Shown here piece after piece: positions 47,415-55,710 of a stretch of DNA of 64,000 nt; positions within the stretch are counted from its first letter, which is position 1, and each line of letters opens with the position of its first letter. The stretch is taken from contig NZ_BBXF01000013.1 in the NCBI RefSeq assembly GCF_001570585.1, positions 1 through 64,000 of the forward strand, read 5' to 3'. Below the pieces are notes generated by a model. It did no database searches. It was given only the letters and a program-made list of their open reading frames with translations, and had not been told where the DNA came from. The stretch is from Herbidospora daliensis. GTDB lineage: Bacteria > Actinomycetota > Actinomycetes > Streptosporangiales > Streptosporangiaceae. The translations under genes were made by a program, and so were the position numbers.

Positions 47415-49280
47415 TCAGAGGGGGAGGCGGGCGGTGACCGTGGTGCCCTCGGCCGAGCCGCGCACCTCGCAGGTGCCGCCCAGTTCGGCGGCGCGTTCGC
47501 GCATCGAGGCGAGGCCCACGCCCGGCCGCGCGTCGGCGGGCAGGCCCCGGCCGTCGTCGCGGACCTCCACGACCAGGTCGCAGCCCCGGCTGAGACTGAT
47601 CGAGGAGCGGGTCGCGGCGGCGTGGCGGCGGATGTTGGTGAGCGCCTCCTGGGCGATGCGGTAGGCGGCGACCTCGACCGCCGCCGGGAGGCCGGTCAGG
47701 TCGCCGTCGACGACCAGCTCGCCGGGGCCCAGCTCCTTGATCGCGCCGGCCAGGCCGAGGTCGTCGAGGGCGGGCGGGCGCAGGCCGTGGACGAGCACGC
47801 GGATGTCGCCGGAGACGGCGTCCATGCCGCAGCGCAGGTCGGCGAGCAGGGTGTCGGCGGTCTCCGGGCTGCGGCTGAGGCTCATGCGGGCCATCGTGAT
47901 GCGCATCGCCATCGCGCTGAGGGTCTGGCCGAGGCCGTCGTGCAGATCGCGGCGCAGGCGGCGGCGCTCCTCCTCGCGGGCGGTCAGGATGCGCTCCCGG
48001 GAGCGGCGCAGGGCCGTGGTCAGCCGCATGGTGTGCGCGGCGTCGGCGATGTACGGGGTCAGCCCCGCGATCACCCGCTCGTCGTGGGCGGCCGGGAACC
48101 GGCGGCGGCCCGGCGGCCCGATGAGCAGCGTGCCGACGGGCTCGCCGTGCCACACCAGGTCGACCCGGCGCGCCACCACGGGCAGCTCGCCCCACTGGGT
48201 GCGGGCGCCGTCGAGGTCGAGGGCCGCCCCGGTCACCGCCAGGCCCTCCCTGATCGTCTCCAGGGTGGCCAGCAGCCCGTGGACGGGATCGCTCTGCTGA
48301 AGCCGCCGGCGCAGGTCGGCGGCCAGGCTGATCGGGTCGCCGCGGGTGCCGTAGAGGGCCCGGTCGGCCAGCCGGTGCAGCACCCGCTTCATCGGGTGGA
48401 AGAACACCCCGGCCCCCAGCGCCACGACGAGGCCGAAGTAGCGGTCGACCTCGGCCACGAACAGGCTGGAGGCGGTGCCCGCCAGCACGTAGGCCGAGGC
48501 GAACACGGTCACCATCCCGGCGCCGACCAGCGCGCGGGTGATCAGGGTGTCGATGCCGAACAGCCGGTAGCGCAGCACGGCCAGCGTGATCGCGGCCGGG
48601 ATCAGCGGGATCGTGATCGCGGTGATCCACCAGAGCGACCCGCCGATGATCCACGGCACGCTCAGGCAGGCGATGGCCAGCAGCGGCCAGAGGATCTGCC
48701 GCCGCTCGTCGTCTCCGGCCCGCCGGAACCTGATCACCAGCGAGGAGAACGCCAGCACCAGCGCCGCGGTGACGAGCGGCGGCAGCACCCCGGTCCCCGG
48801 CGTGACCCATTCGGCGGCCAGCACGACCGCCGCGAAGCCGCCCGGCCAGCACCACGCCTTCGACAGCAGCGCCCCGGTCGGGTAGAGCATCGGCAGCAGC
48901 ACGCCGAGGGCGTAGGTGGTCAGGTTCCAGACCCCGTGGGAGAACACGCCGAGCGGCGCGGCCAGCGGGTGGCTCTGGACCAGCAGCGCGGCCAGGTCGG
49001 CCGAGGCGGCGCTGGCCGCCGCGCCGAGCCCGCCCAGCGCCAGCAGCCAGCCGATCACCAGCTTCGGCCGCCGCTGCACCAGCAGCGCCCCGAAGACCGG
49101 GAAGGCCAGCCCCATCACGTCCTGCGGGCTGACCGGCAGCGGCCCGCCGGGCCCCGGCAGCCGCTCGCCGATCGCCAGGTCGGCGACCACCAGGAGGATC
49201 GCGGCGCCCGCGGCGCCCGCCGCGCAGATCCGGGCCGCCCGGTCGGGCAGCCGCATCCAGCGCGGCCGGGTCTCTTCCAC
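47415..49280 (-). CDS. Multi-pass sensor histidine kinase, orphan
   Basis: A 621-residue kinase built like the one at 43029-45026: about eight N-terminal membrane helices, linker with YGTRGDP, GAF-like region with WHGEPVGTLLIGPP, HisKA_3 histidine in RRDLHDGLGQTLSAM, N-box EALTNIRRHAAA and G-box DDGRGLPADARPGVG. Shared segments (REEERRRLRRDLHDGLGQTL, LRPPALDDLGL) show the two are paralogues. No response regulator gene is adjacent, so it may feed the SARP-receiver protein or a distant partner. It lies last in a minus-strand run after terpene synthase and expansin-like genes. Confidence 0.9.
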   Translation of the reverse strand: MEETRPRWMRLPDRAARICAAGAAGAAILLVVADLAIGERLPGPGGPLPVSPQDVMGLAFPVFGALLVQRRPKLVIGWLLALGGLGAAASAASADLAALLVQSHPLAAPLGVFSHGVWNLTTYALGVLLPMLYPTGALLSKAWCWPGGFAAVVLAAEWVTPGTGVLPPLVTAALVLAFSSLVIRFRRAGDDERRQILWPLLAIACLSVPWIIGGSLWWITAITIPLIPAAITLAVLRYRLFGIDTLITRALVGAGMVTVFASAYVLAGTASSLFVAEVDRYFGLVVALGAGVFFHPMKRVLHRLADRALYGTRGDPISLAADLRRRLQQSDPVHGLLATLETIREGLAVTGAALDLDGARTQWGELPVVARRVDLVWHGEPVGTLLIGPPGRRRFPAAHDERVIAGLTPYIADAAHTMRLTTALRRSRERILTAREEERRRLRRDLHDGLGQTLSAMAMRITMARMSLSRSPETADTLLADLRCGMDAVSGDIRVLVHGLRPPALDDLGLAGAIKELGPGELVVDGDLTGLPAAVEVAAYRIAQEALTNIRRHAAATRSSISLSRGCDLVVEVRDDGRGLPADARPGVGLASMRERAAELGGTCEVRGSAEGTTVTARLPL

Positions 49281-49312
49281 GGCTTCTGAGACGGGGCCTG
49301 GAGAGGGAAAGT

Positions 49313-50074
49313 TCAGCAGATCTCCGGCGAATCGGGTGACTGTTTGTCAGACGGGGTGGTGATGGTCCGGACCCTCGGCGGGGGCGTGCCGTAGAGGCGC
49401 TGGGAGAAGCGCTGTGTCGTGCCCGGCCGCAGCAGAATCCCAGCGATCGTGGCCTCGCCGCCGTACACGTCGGAGACCCGCAGCGTGAAGGGCCCCGGCC
49501 CCGGCTCGCCCGGGAACACCCAGTAGTTGTCGGCTCCCCGGCGCAGGTCACGCCAGTGGGGGCCGCTGCGCACCCGCACGTGCGCCAGCCGGTTGCCGTG
49601 GTCGAGCACCTGGAGCGCCGCCCAGTGGACGGTGGAGCCCGGCTTGACCCGGAACGCCAGCCGCCGGGCCGGGTCGGGGTCGCGGACCTCGCGGTACGCG
49701 ATGGCGGCGCTGCCGTCGTCGCGATCGGCGATGCTGATGAACGCCTCCGCCGACAGGTCGAGATCACCCGGGCCGCAGGCCGGGCAGCGGTCGACCACCA
49801 GCACCCTGACCGTGCCCGTCGGCCCCGTCACGTCGAGATAGCCGCCGCAGGCGGCCGACCCGGCGTACTCGGCCGTCGACACCGAGGCCACCAGCATGGC
49901 CGTGCCGGGCAGTGAGCAGTTCCCCGGCGTTCGGGTCTCGTAGAAGTAGGCCCGCCCCCGCCGGTCGGGCGAGGCGCAGACCGGCCCGGTCAGCTGGACG
50001 AACACCGCCGCCGCCACCAGCGCCGCCACGGCGAACACCACCCCGCGCCTCTTACGGCGTCGCGCATGCCTCAT
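49313..50074 (-). CDS. Expansin-like secreted protein
   Basis: A 253-residue protein with a basic start and membrane/signal helix (about 11-33). A double-psi beta-barrel of the expansin/RlpA type follows (about 40-125, STAEYAGSAACGGYLDVTGP, VLVVDRCPACGPGDLDLS with the conserved Asp), then a beta-sandwich like the expansin CBM63 domain (about 145-235). Bacterial expansins loosen plant or microbial cell walls without hydrolysis. The gap of 43 bp after the terpene synthase stop and 32 bp before the kinase start suggest one transcript. Confidence 0.82.
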   Translation of the reverse strand: MRHARRRKRRGVVFAVAALVAAAVFVQLTGPVCASPDRRGRAYFYETRTPGNCSLPGTAMLVASVSTAEYAGSAACGGYLDVTGPTGTVRVLVVDRCPACGPGDLDLSAEAFISIADRDDGSAAIAYREVRDPDPARRLAFRVKPGSTVHWAALQVLDHGNRLAHVRVRSGPHWRDLRRGADNYWVFPGEPGPGPFTLRVSDVYGGEATIAGILLRPGTTQRFSQRLYGTPPPRVRTITTPSDKQSPDSPEIC

Positions 50075-50117
50075 GCCGGATACATAGAGACACGCGGTGA
50101 TTACGTTACGTAGATCT

Positions 50118-51023
50118 TCACTGGTAGCGCGGGGACTCCAGCAGCCATTCGAGATAGGCCCGGGGTGCGCCGAACAGCGCCGCGGCCACCTTCTCGACCT
50201 CGTCGGGCACCCCGAGCTCCGCGTACGCCTCGGGCAGCGCCTTGGCCGCGTCGGTCAGATCCTCGGCCCGTTCGGCGATCCGGTCGGCCACCCACTCGGC
50301 CGGGGCGGGCACCCCGATCCGCGAGGCCGCCACCCGCAGGTAGTTGTGCGGGTCGCCGCGCTCCTTGCCGAGCGAGGCCACGTCGTTGCACCAGGCCGCC
50401 ACGTCGACCATCGCCTCCACGAGCGTGCGCCAGGGCGGCGTGGCGTGCAGGCGGCCCGGCACCTCGATCCGCAGGCAGCCCTCGACGATCTCCGCGCCGG
50501 GGCCGGCGAACACGTCCCGCCGCAGCGACGGGTACTCCCCGGCCGACGGCACCCGCCCGATCGACCGGTTCACCGCCTGCATCCGGCACGCCTGCGCCTG
50601 CGCCTCCATCCGCGCCGTGAACCGCTGCTCCCAGGCCGGGCTCATGTCGGGCGCGGTTACCCGCCACAGGTCGGCGAACGCCGCCACCAGCGGCTCGTCG
50701 GTCCCCCTGCCGGTCCGGGCGGCGTCGCGCAGCCGGCCCTGCATCTGGTCGAGCACGGTCGTGTCGCGGCTGCCGGTGCCCTCGTCGCACCAGTCGTCGT
50801 AGGCCAGCTGCCAGGTGATCCAGCGGGCCAGCAGCTCGTTGCCCGGCAGCACCCGCGCGGCCAGGCGCTGCGGCCGGGCGGAGATCGACAACCCGTACAG
50901 CCCCGCCCAGGCCCCCAGCGCCCGCGTGTCGCAGACGACGGGCTCTCCGAGGACCGGCGGGAGGCCGTACGCGAGCGGGGCCAGAACGGCCGCAACCGAA
51001 GGTATGCGCAGCTCAGGGGTCAT
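50118..51023 (-). CDS. Class I terpene synthase
   Basis: A 301-residue all-helical terpene cyclase. The aspartate-rich metal motif is DDWCDEG (about 76-82), the NSE triad is NDVASLGKE (about 218-226), and the C-terminal Arg-Tyr pair is in ESPRYQ. It should cyclise a linear prenyl diphosphate (C10, C15 or C20), releasing pyrophosphate; the product cannot be told from sequence. No prenyltransferase, P450 or methyltransferase is adjacent, so it is not a geosmin or 2-methylisoborneol locus. The next genes on the same strand are an expansin-like protein and a kinase. Confidence 0.87.
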   Translation of the reverse strand: MTPELRIPSVAAVLAPLAYGLPPVLGEPVVCDTRALGAWAGLYGLSISARPQRLAARVLPGNELLARWITWQLAYDDWCDEGTGSRDTTVLDQMQGRLRDAARTGRGTDEPLVAAFADLWRVTAPDMSPAWEQRFTARMEAQAQACRMQAVNRSIGRVPSAGEYPSLRRDVFAGPGAEIVEGCLRIEVPGRLHATPPWRTLVEAMVDVAAWCNDVASLGKERGDPHNYLRVAASRIGVPAPAEWVADRIAERAEDLTDAAKALPEAYAELGVPDEVEKVAAALFGAPRAYLEWLLESPRYQ

Positions 51024-51093
51024 AAGATGACACGGTAGGTGAGCGTTCGCCGGTTGTCCCTGAGGCGCGACGGGGTGTCCTCACGGCAGGTGC

Positions 51094-51109
51094 GTAACGT
51101 ATGTGAAAC
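51094..51109 (+). promoter_or_regulatory. GlnR-type box upstream of glnA2
   Basis: GTAAC (51094-51098), 6 nt, GAAAC (51105-51109) fits the actinobacterial GlnR half-box pattern gTnAC-n6-GaAAC exactly. It lies 56 bp before the TTG start of a glutamine synthetase gene. No clear second box follows at the usual spacing. Confidence 0.6.
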
Positions 51110-51165
51110 ACACAAGGGGCACACTGGTAGGTGTCCAGACCTGGAACTTTCGTGAGGTAGTCGCC

Positions 51166-52527
51166 TTGGACCGCCAGCAGGAATTCGTCCTCCGCACGCT
51201 TGAAGAGCGCGACATCCGGTTCATCCGGCTCTGGTTCACCGACGTCCTCGGTTTCCTGAAGTCCGTGGCCATCGCGCCGGCCGAGCTCGAAGGCGCCTTC
51301 GCCGAGGGCATCGGCTTCGACGGCTCGGCCATCGAGGGCTTCTCCCGCGTCTACGAGTCGGACATGCTCGCCAAGCCCGACCCGTCGACCTTCCAGATCC
51401 TCCCGTGGCGCAGCGAGACCCCGGGCGCGGCCCGGATGTTCTGCGACATCCTGATGCCCGACGGCTCCCCGTCGCACGCCGACCCCCGCTGGGTGCTCAA
51501 GCGCACCCTGGCCAGGGCCGCCGACATGGGCTTCACCTTCTACACCCACCCCGAGGTCGAGTTCTTCCTGCTCAGGAACCGCCCCGAGAAGGGCGTCAGG
51601 CCCGAGCCGATCGACGACGGCGGCTACTTCGACCACACGCCCCACAGCGCCGGCCACGACTTCCGCCGCAACGCGATCATGATGCTGGAGGCCATGGGCA
51701 TCTCCGTGGAGTTCAGCCACCACGAGGGCGCCCCCGGCCAGCAGGAGATCGACCTCCGCTACGCCGACGCGTTGTCGACCGCCGACAACATCATGACGTT
51801 CCGCCTGGTCATGAAGGAGGTCGCGCTCGAACAGGGCGTCTGGGCCTCGTTCATGCCCAAGCCGTTCACCGAATACCCCGGCTCCGGCATGCACACCCAC
51901 ATGTCGCTGTTCGAGGGCGACCGCAACGCCTTCTACGAGCCCGGCTCCGACTACCAGCTCTCCAAGGTCGGCCGCTCCTTCATCGGCGGCCTGCTCAAGC
52001 ACGCCGCCGAGATCACCGCCGTGTGCAACCAGTGGGTCAACTCCTACAAGCGGCTGTGGGGCGACACCGAGGCCATCGCGGGCGCGGGCGGCGAGGCCCC
52101 CTCCTACATCTGCTGGGGCCACAACAACCGCTCGGCCCTGGTGCGGGTGCCGATGTACAAGCCGCACAAGGGCGGCTCGACCCGCATCGAGTTCCGCTCG
52201 CTCGACTCGGCGTGCAACCCCTACCTGGCGTACGCGATGATCCTGGCGGCCGGGCTGAAGGGCATCGAAGAGGGCTACGACATCCCCGCGGGGGCCGAAG
52301 ACGACGTGTGGGCGCTGACCTCGGGGGAGCGGCGGGCGCTGGGCATCCACCCGCTGCCGCAGTCGCTCGACGAGGCGATCACGGCGATGGAGCACTCGGA
52401 GCTCGCGGCCGAGACGCTCGGGGAGCACGTGTTCGACTACTTCCTGCGCAACAAGCGGTCGGAGTGGCGCGAGTACCGGCGTCAGGTGACGGAGTTCGAG
52501 CTGGGACGCTACCTGCCGGTCCTCTGA
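51166..52527 (+). CDS. glnA2: Glutamine synthetase-like enzyme, GlnA2 type
   Basis: A 453-residue GSI-family enzyme. TTG 51166 is chosen because the family begins (M)DRQQEFVLRTLEERDIRF and GAGG lies 8 nt upstream; an upstream frame to 51103 adds nothing conserved. Catalytic motifs are GFDGSAIEGF, HPEVEFFLL, HHEGAPGQQEIDLRYADAL, PGSGMHTHMSLF and CWGHNNRSALVRVP. The adenylylation loop of typical GlnA (NLYDLPPEE) is absent; here the segment is GYDIPAGAEDD. By resemblance to streptomycete GlnA2 the substrate may be polyamines (gamma-glutamylation), not ammonia. A GlnR-like box precedes it. Its last 19 bp overlap the convergent TPR gene. Confidence 0.9.
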   Translation: MDRQQEFVLRTLEERDIRFIRLWFTDVLGFLKSVAIAPAELEGAFAEGIGFDGSAIEGFSRVYESDMLAKPDPSTFQILPWRSETPGAARMFCDILMPDGSPSHADPRWVLKRTLARAADMGFTFYTHPEVEFFLLRNRPEKGVRPEPIDDGGYFDHTPHSAGHDFRRNAIMMLEAMGISVEFSHHEGAPGQQEIDLRYADALSTADNIMTFRLVMKEVALEQGVWASFMPKPFTEYPGSGMHTHMSLFEGDRNAFYEPGSDYQLSKVGRSFIGGLLKHAAEITAVCNQWVNSYKRLWGDTEAIAGAGGEAPSYICWGHNNRSALVRVPMYKPHKGGSTRIEFRSLDSACNPYLAYAMILAAGLKGIEEGYDIPAGAEDDVWALTSGERRALGIHPLPQSLDEAITAMEHSELAAETLGEHVFDYFLRNKRSEWREYRRQVTEFELGRYLPVL

Positions 52528-53621
52528 TGCCGGGTGAGCATCGGCACCAACGCCGCCACGAACCAGGCGACGTGGAGCAGGGTGACGACGAGCCACGCGC
52601 GTTCGTTCGTCACCTGTGCGGCCGCCATCACGATGGCGGTCAGCATCAGGCCGGCGGTGACCGGCAGGTAGACGCGTAGCGCCCAGCCTGCCGTGAGGAA
52701 CCGCCAGGTCTGCCCGGGGCCGAGCCACCAGCGCACGACCAGCCAGACGAGCAGGCCCAGGGCGGCGACGACACCCCCGGCGGCGGCCGCCGCCCCGGGG
52801 GAGGGCGGCCGCCCCTCGTCCAGCACGGGGAAGCCGAGCCACATCGTGGCGGCGAAGGGCAGGAAGCACAGCCAGGCCGCCAGGACGTTCGCCGCGATGG
52901 CGAGCCGGCCCGGGAGCGTGAGGTGGAGCTCACGGGACACGGCCCGCCAGCGCTGCACGGCGGCGCCGACTCTGTCGCCGCCGCGCCGGATCCTGAAAGC
53001 CCGGAAGCCCAGGAACCCGGCCGCCGTCAGGGCCGCCATGATCACGACCCCTGCCAGGGGAGACCGGTCCGGGGGCCGGTCGACGCCCAGCAGGTCCTCG
53101 ATCAGGCCGCCCAGCCACTTCGTGACGGGGATCCAGGTCAACGTGACGACGACGGCCGTCAGGGCCGCGGCCCACGTCCAGGAGCGGGGCTTCTCCACCG
53201 GTTCGTCGGGCACCGGCTCGTCCGCCTTCTCGGCGTGGTGCTCCGCTTCGAGCAGCAGGTCGCGGGCGGGGTCGGCGGCGTAGGCCTTCGCCAGCGCCTG
53301 GTTGGCCATCGGGTCGTCGGGATCGAGCTCGACCGCGCGGCGGCCGTAGGAGATGGCCTGGGTGACGTCGCCCAGCAGGCGGAACGTCCAGGAGGCGAGG
53401 GCGAGGTGGTCGGCCCGGAGGTCGGGGGAGACGATCATCGCCCGGTCGATCGCCGCGCGGGCGGCGCGGGGGTCGCCCTGGAGGATGTGAACGTGCGCCG
53501 AGAGGAGGACGGGGTTGGGGTCGTCGGGGTACTTCTCCATCAGGGCGTCCACTTTGAGGCGGGCCTGACCGTAGTCTTCGAGGACGCATAATTCGCTGAT
53601 CGAGTCGTACTCATCCTCCAT
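52509..53621 (-). CDS. TPR-containing multi-pass membrane protein
   Basis: A 370-residue protein. Residues 1-115 carry about three TPR-like helical hairpins (ISYGRRAVELDPDDPMANQA is the clearest). An acidic linker follows, then five or six membrane helices (about 150-365). It is the last gene of a minus-strand run, 37 bp after the TIR gene. It may dock other cluster proteins at the membrane. The function is unknown and the link to the cluster rests on position only. The 3' end overlaps glnA2. Confidence 0.7.
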   Translation of the reverse strand: MEDEYDSISELCVLEDYGQARLKVDALMEKYPDDPNPVLLSAHVHILQGDPRAARAAIDRAMIVSPDLRADHLALASWTFRLLGDVTQAISYGRRAVELDPDDPMANQALAKAYAADPARDLLLEAEHHAEKADEPVPDEPVEKPRSWTWAAALTAVVVTLTWIPVTKWLGGLIEDLLGVDRPPDRSPLAGVVIMAALTAAGFLGFRAFRIRRGGDRVGAAVQRWRAVSRELHLTLPGRLAIAANVLAAWLCFLPFAATMWLGFPVLDEGRPPSPGAAAAAGGVVAALGLLVWLVVRWWLGPGQTWRFLTAGWALRVYLPVTAGLMLTAIVMAAAQVTNERAWLVVTLLHVAWFVAALVPMLTRHQRTGR

Positions 53622-53658
53622 TTCTCCAGCTTAATCAGCTGATTTCCGTTATAGGCGT

Positions 53659-54759
53659 TCAGCGGATGACCCACTGGCTGATCAGGCCGTTGGAGTCCTG
53701 CAGCGAGCTGAGCGCCTTGCTCATCTTTCCGAGCGGTTTCGCCAGGTCGCGGCTGATGCCCTTGGCGCCGTCGAGGTTGCGGAGCAGTTCGTCGAGGCCG
53801 GCGACGGCCGGTTGCATGGTGTCGGCCAGTTCGCGCATGACCTTGACGAACGACGCCCGTTCCTCCGGGGTCGCGGTGCCCGAGTCCTGCTCGTACTCGC
53901 GGATGGCCGCCAGGATGGCCGGGTTGATGGTGACGACCTGGTCGGCGTACCGGGTCGAGACGGCGACCAGCCGATCGGCGACCGGGTCCATTTCGTCGGC
54001 GAACTCCCGCAGGAGGGCGAGCCGCCCGGCGAAGCCGTGGCCGGCCTGGTCGCTCTCCTGGATCCGGGCCGCCATCGGCGTCACCACGACCCCCAGCTCG
54101 GTCAGGGTCGTGCGCAGTTCGTCGATGGTCGAGGCCCACGCCGGCACGGCCTTCTCGGCCTCGGCCATGACGTCGACGATGCCGGGGCCCTCGCCCGCCC
54201 AGGCGTCGCCGGCCAGTTCCTCAGGGGTCGGCAGGGCCGGCGGGTTCTCCTGCAGGTTCTCCGCGATCCTGACGAGCCGGCCCGCCAGGGCGTGCACGGC
54301 CGCGCGGTAGGCGGCCGAGTTCTCGTCGAGGAGGCGGAGCTCGCGCCAGTCCTGGAAGTGGGTGCGGCGGACCAGCGCGACGATCTCGTCGTCGTCCTCC
54401 CCGGTGTCGAGCTGGCGGATGGGGGCGTACACGATCGGCAGGAAGAGCTCCTTCACGCCGAGGCTCTCGGCCTTCCCCGCGAACCGGAGCAGTTCCCGGC
54501 GGCACTCGTGGCTCCGCAGGTAGCGGGTGGTGATGATCGGGATGAAGAACGTGGTGGACTGCAGTGCCTGATCGATGCGCTGACGCCATTCGTCGCCCCA
54601 CTCGATGCCCTCGCGGTCGACGAAGATCTCCAGGTCGTCGCCGGTGAGGAGGGCGTACTCCTCGCGGACGCTCTCGGCGAGGCGGAGCAGGCGGCCGCCC
54701 TCGGCCTGGTCGTCGCGGTGTGTGTAGCTCCAGAAGCCGGCTGCGTTGGTCGCATTCAT
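53659..54759 (-). CDS. TIR domain protein
   Basis: A 366-residue protein. Residues 7-140 are a TIR domain: FWSYTHRDD (strand A), LEIFVDREGIEWGDEWRQRI (BB-loop region), STTFFIPIITTRYLRS and the SxxCxxE motif with Glu89 in SHECRRELLRF, the catalytic position of NAD-cleaving TIRs. Residues 180-366 are helical with no known fold. Intact Glu suggests NADase or cyclic ADP-ribose synthesis. ATG 54759 is 62 bp after the ADP-ribosylglycohydrolase stop. With the Hsp70/GTPase/GAP1 genes upstream it looks like the effector of a conflict system. Confidence 0.87.
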   Translation of the reverse strand: MNATNAAGFWSYTHRDDQAEGGRLLRLAESVREEYALLTGDDLEIFVDREGIEWGDEWRQRIDQALQSTTFFIPIITTRYLRSHECRRELLRFAGKAESLGVKELFLPIVYAPIRQLDTGEDDDEIVALVRRTHFQDWRELRLLDENSAAYRAAVHALAGRLVRIAENLQENPPALPTPEELAGDAWAGEGPGIVDVMAEAEKAVPAWASTIDELRTTLTELGVVVTPMAARIQESDQAGHGFAGRLALLREFADEMDPVADRLVAVSTRYADQVVTINPAILAAIREYEQDSGTATPEERASFVKVMRELADTMQPAVAGLDELLRNLDGAKGISRDLAKPLGKMSKALSSLQDSNGLISQWVIR

Positions 54760-54821
54760 GCGGGGGAGCCTATTCGGGTGTACGTGACTAAAGTGAAGAA
54801 AGTCGTGCGACTCCGGCCTTT

Positions 54822-55706
54822 TCAGGATTTGCGGGCCGGCCGCAACCAGCCGGGCAGCGGTTCGCGGCGGCTCAACCACTTGGGCGGCAGCGTGACCTGC
54901 GGTGCGGCCGCGACGATGCCGCCGACGATCGCGCACGTCGTGTCGACGTCGCCGCCCGCCGAGGCCGTCGTCCACATGGCCCGTTCGAAGTCGCCGCGTT
55001 CCCGGGCCGCGACCCACAACGTGAACGGGACCGTGTCGTGCGCGGTCACCCGGCGGCCGTTGCCGAGCATCCGGGCGGCCAGGCCCGGGTCGGCGATCGT
55101 GAGCAGCTGCCGCGCCTCGGCGAGGCCGTCGCGGACCAGGCCCGGCGCGACGTGGGCCATGACCTGGTCGAGGAAACGTCCCGGCGGGAGCGACGGGTCG
55201 AGCGCCGCCGCGACGGCCACGGCGACCGCCCCCGCGACCGCTTCGGGGTGGGCATGGGTGACCTCGGCGGACAAGGCCGCCTCCGCGGCTGCTCTGGCCG
55301 GGTCGCCGGCGAACCAGGCGCCCAGCGGGGCGACGCGCATCGCGGCGCCGTTGCCCCAGGAGCCCGTGCCGTCGAACAGGCCGGTGGCGAGCTCGCGCCA
55401 GTCGCCACCCTCTCTCACCAGGCGCAGCAGCCGGTTGGTGGCCGGGCCGTAGCCCCGGTCGAAGTCGTGGCGGGCGGCGAAGGCGTCGGCGAGGTCGTCC
55501 TGGTCGACGGCGCCTCTTCTGGTCAGGACGTCGACGACCGAGCAGGCCATCTCGGTGTCGTCCGTCCACTGCCAGGGGGCCGGGGGGAGTGTACGGGCCG
55601 ACAGGTGGGGGCGGTTGGCGGGGACGAAGAACTGGGAGCCGAAGGCGTCGCCGAGGGCGAGGCCGAGCAGGGAGGCGTGCGCGAGGGAGGGGGACATCCC
55701 TGCCAT
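54822..55706 (-). CDS. ADP-ribosylglycohydrolase family protein
   Basis: A 294-residue DraG/ARH-fold enzyme with LGLALGDAFGSQ near the start, the metal-binding WTDDTEM (about 47-53) and the second metal motif GGDVDTTCAIVGGIVAA (about 246-262). Family members remove ADP-ribose from proteins, nucleic acids or small molecules, using two Mg ions. It starts 4 bp after the membrane GTPase stop and is followed by a TIR gene, an unusual pairing that puts an ADP-ribose-processing enzyme next to a likely NAD-cleaving one. ATG 55697 is an alternative start. Confidence 0.9.
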   Translation of the reverse strand: MAGMSPSLAHASLLGLALGDAFGSQFFVPANRPHLSARTLPPAPWQWTDDTEMACSVVDVLTRRGAVDQDDLADAFAARHDFDRGYGPATNRLLRLVREGGDWRELATGLFDGTGSWGNGAAMRVAPLGAWFAGDPARAAAEAALSAEVTHAHPEAVAGAVAVAVAAALDPSLPPGRFLDQVMAHVAPGLVRDGLAEARQLLTIADPGLAARMLGNGRRVTAHDTVPFTLWVAARERGDFERAMWTTASAGGDVDTTCAIVGGIVAAAPQVTLPPKWLSRREPLPGWLRPARKS

Positions 55707-55710
55707 TCGA

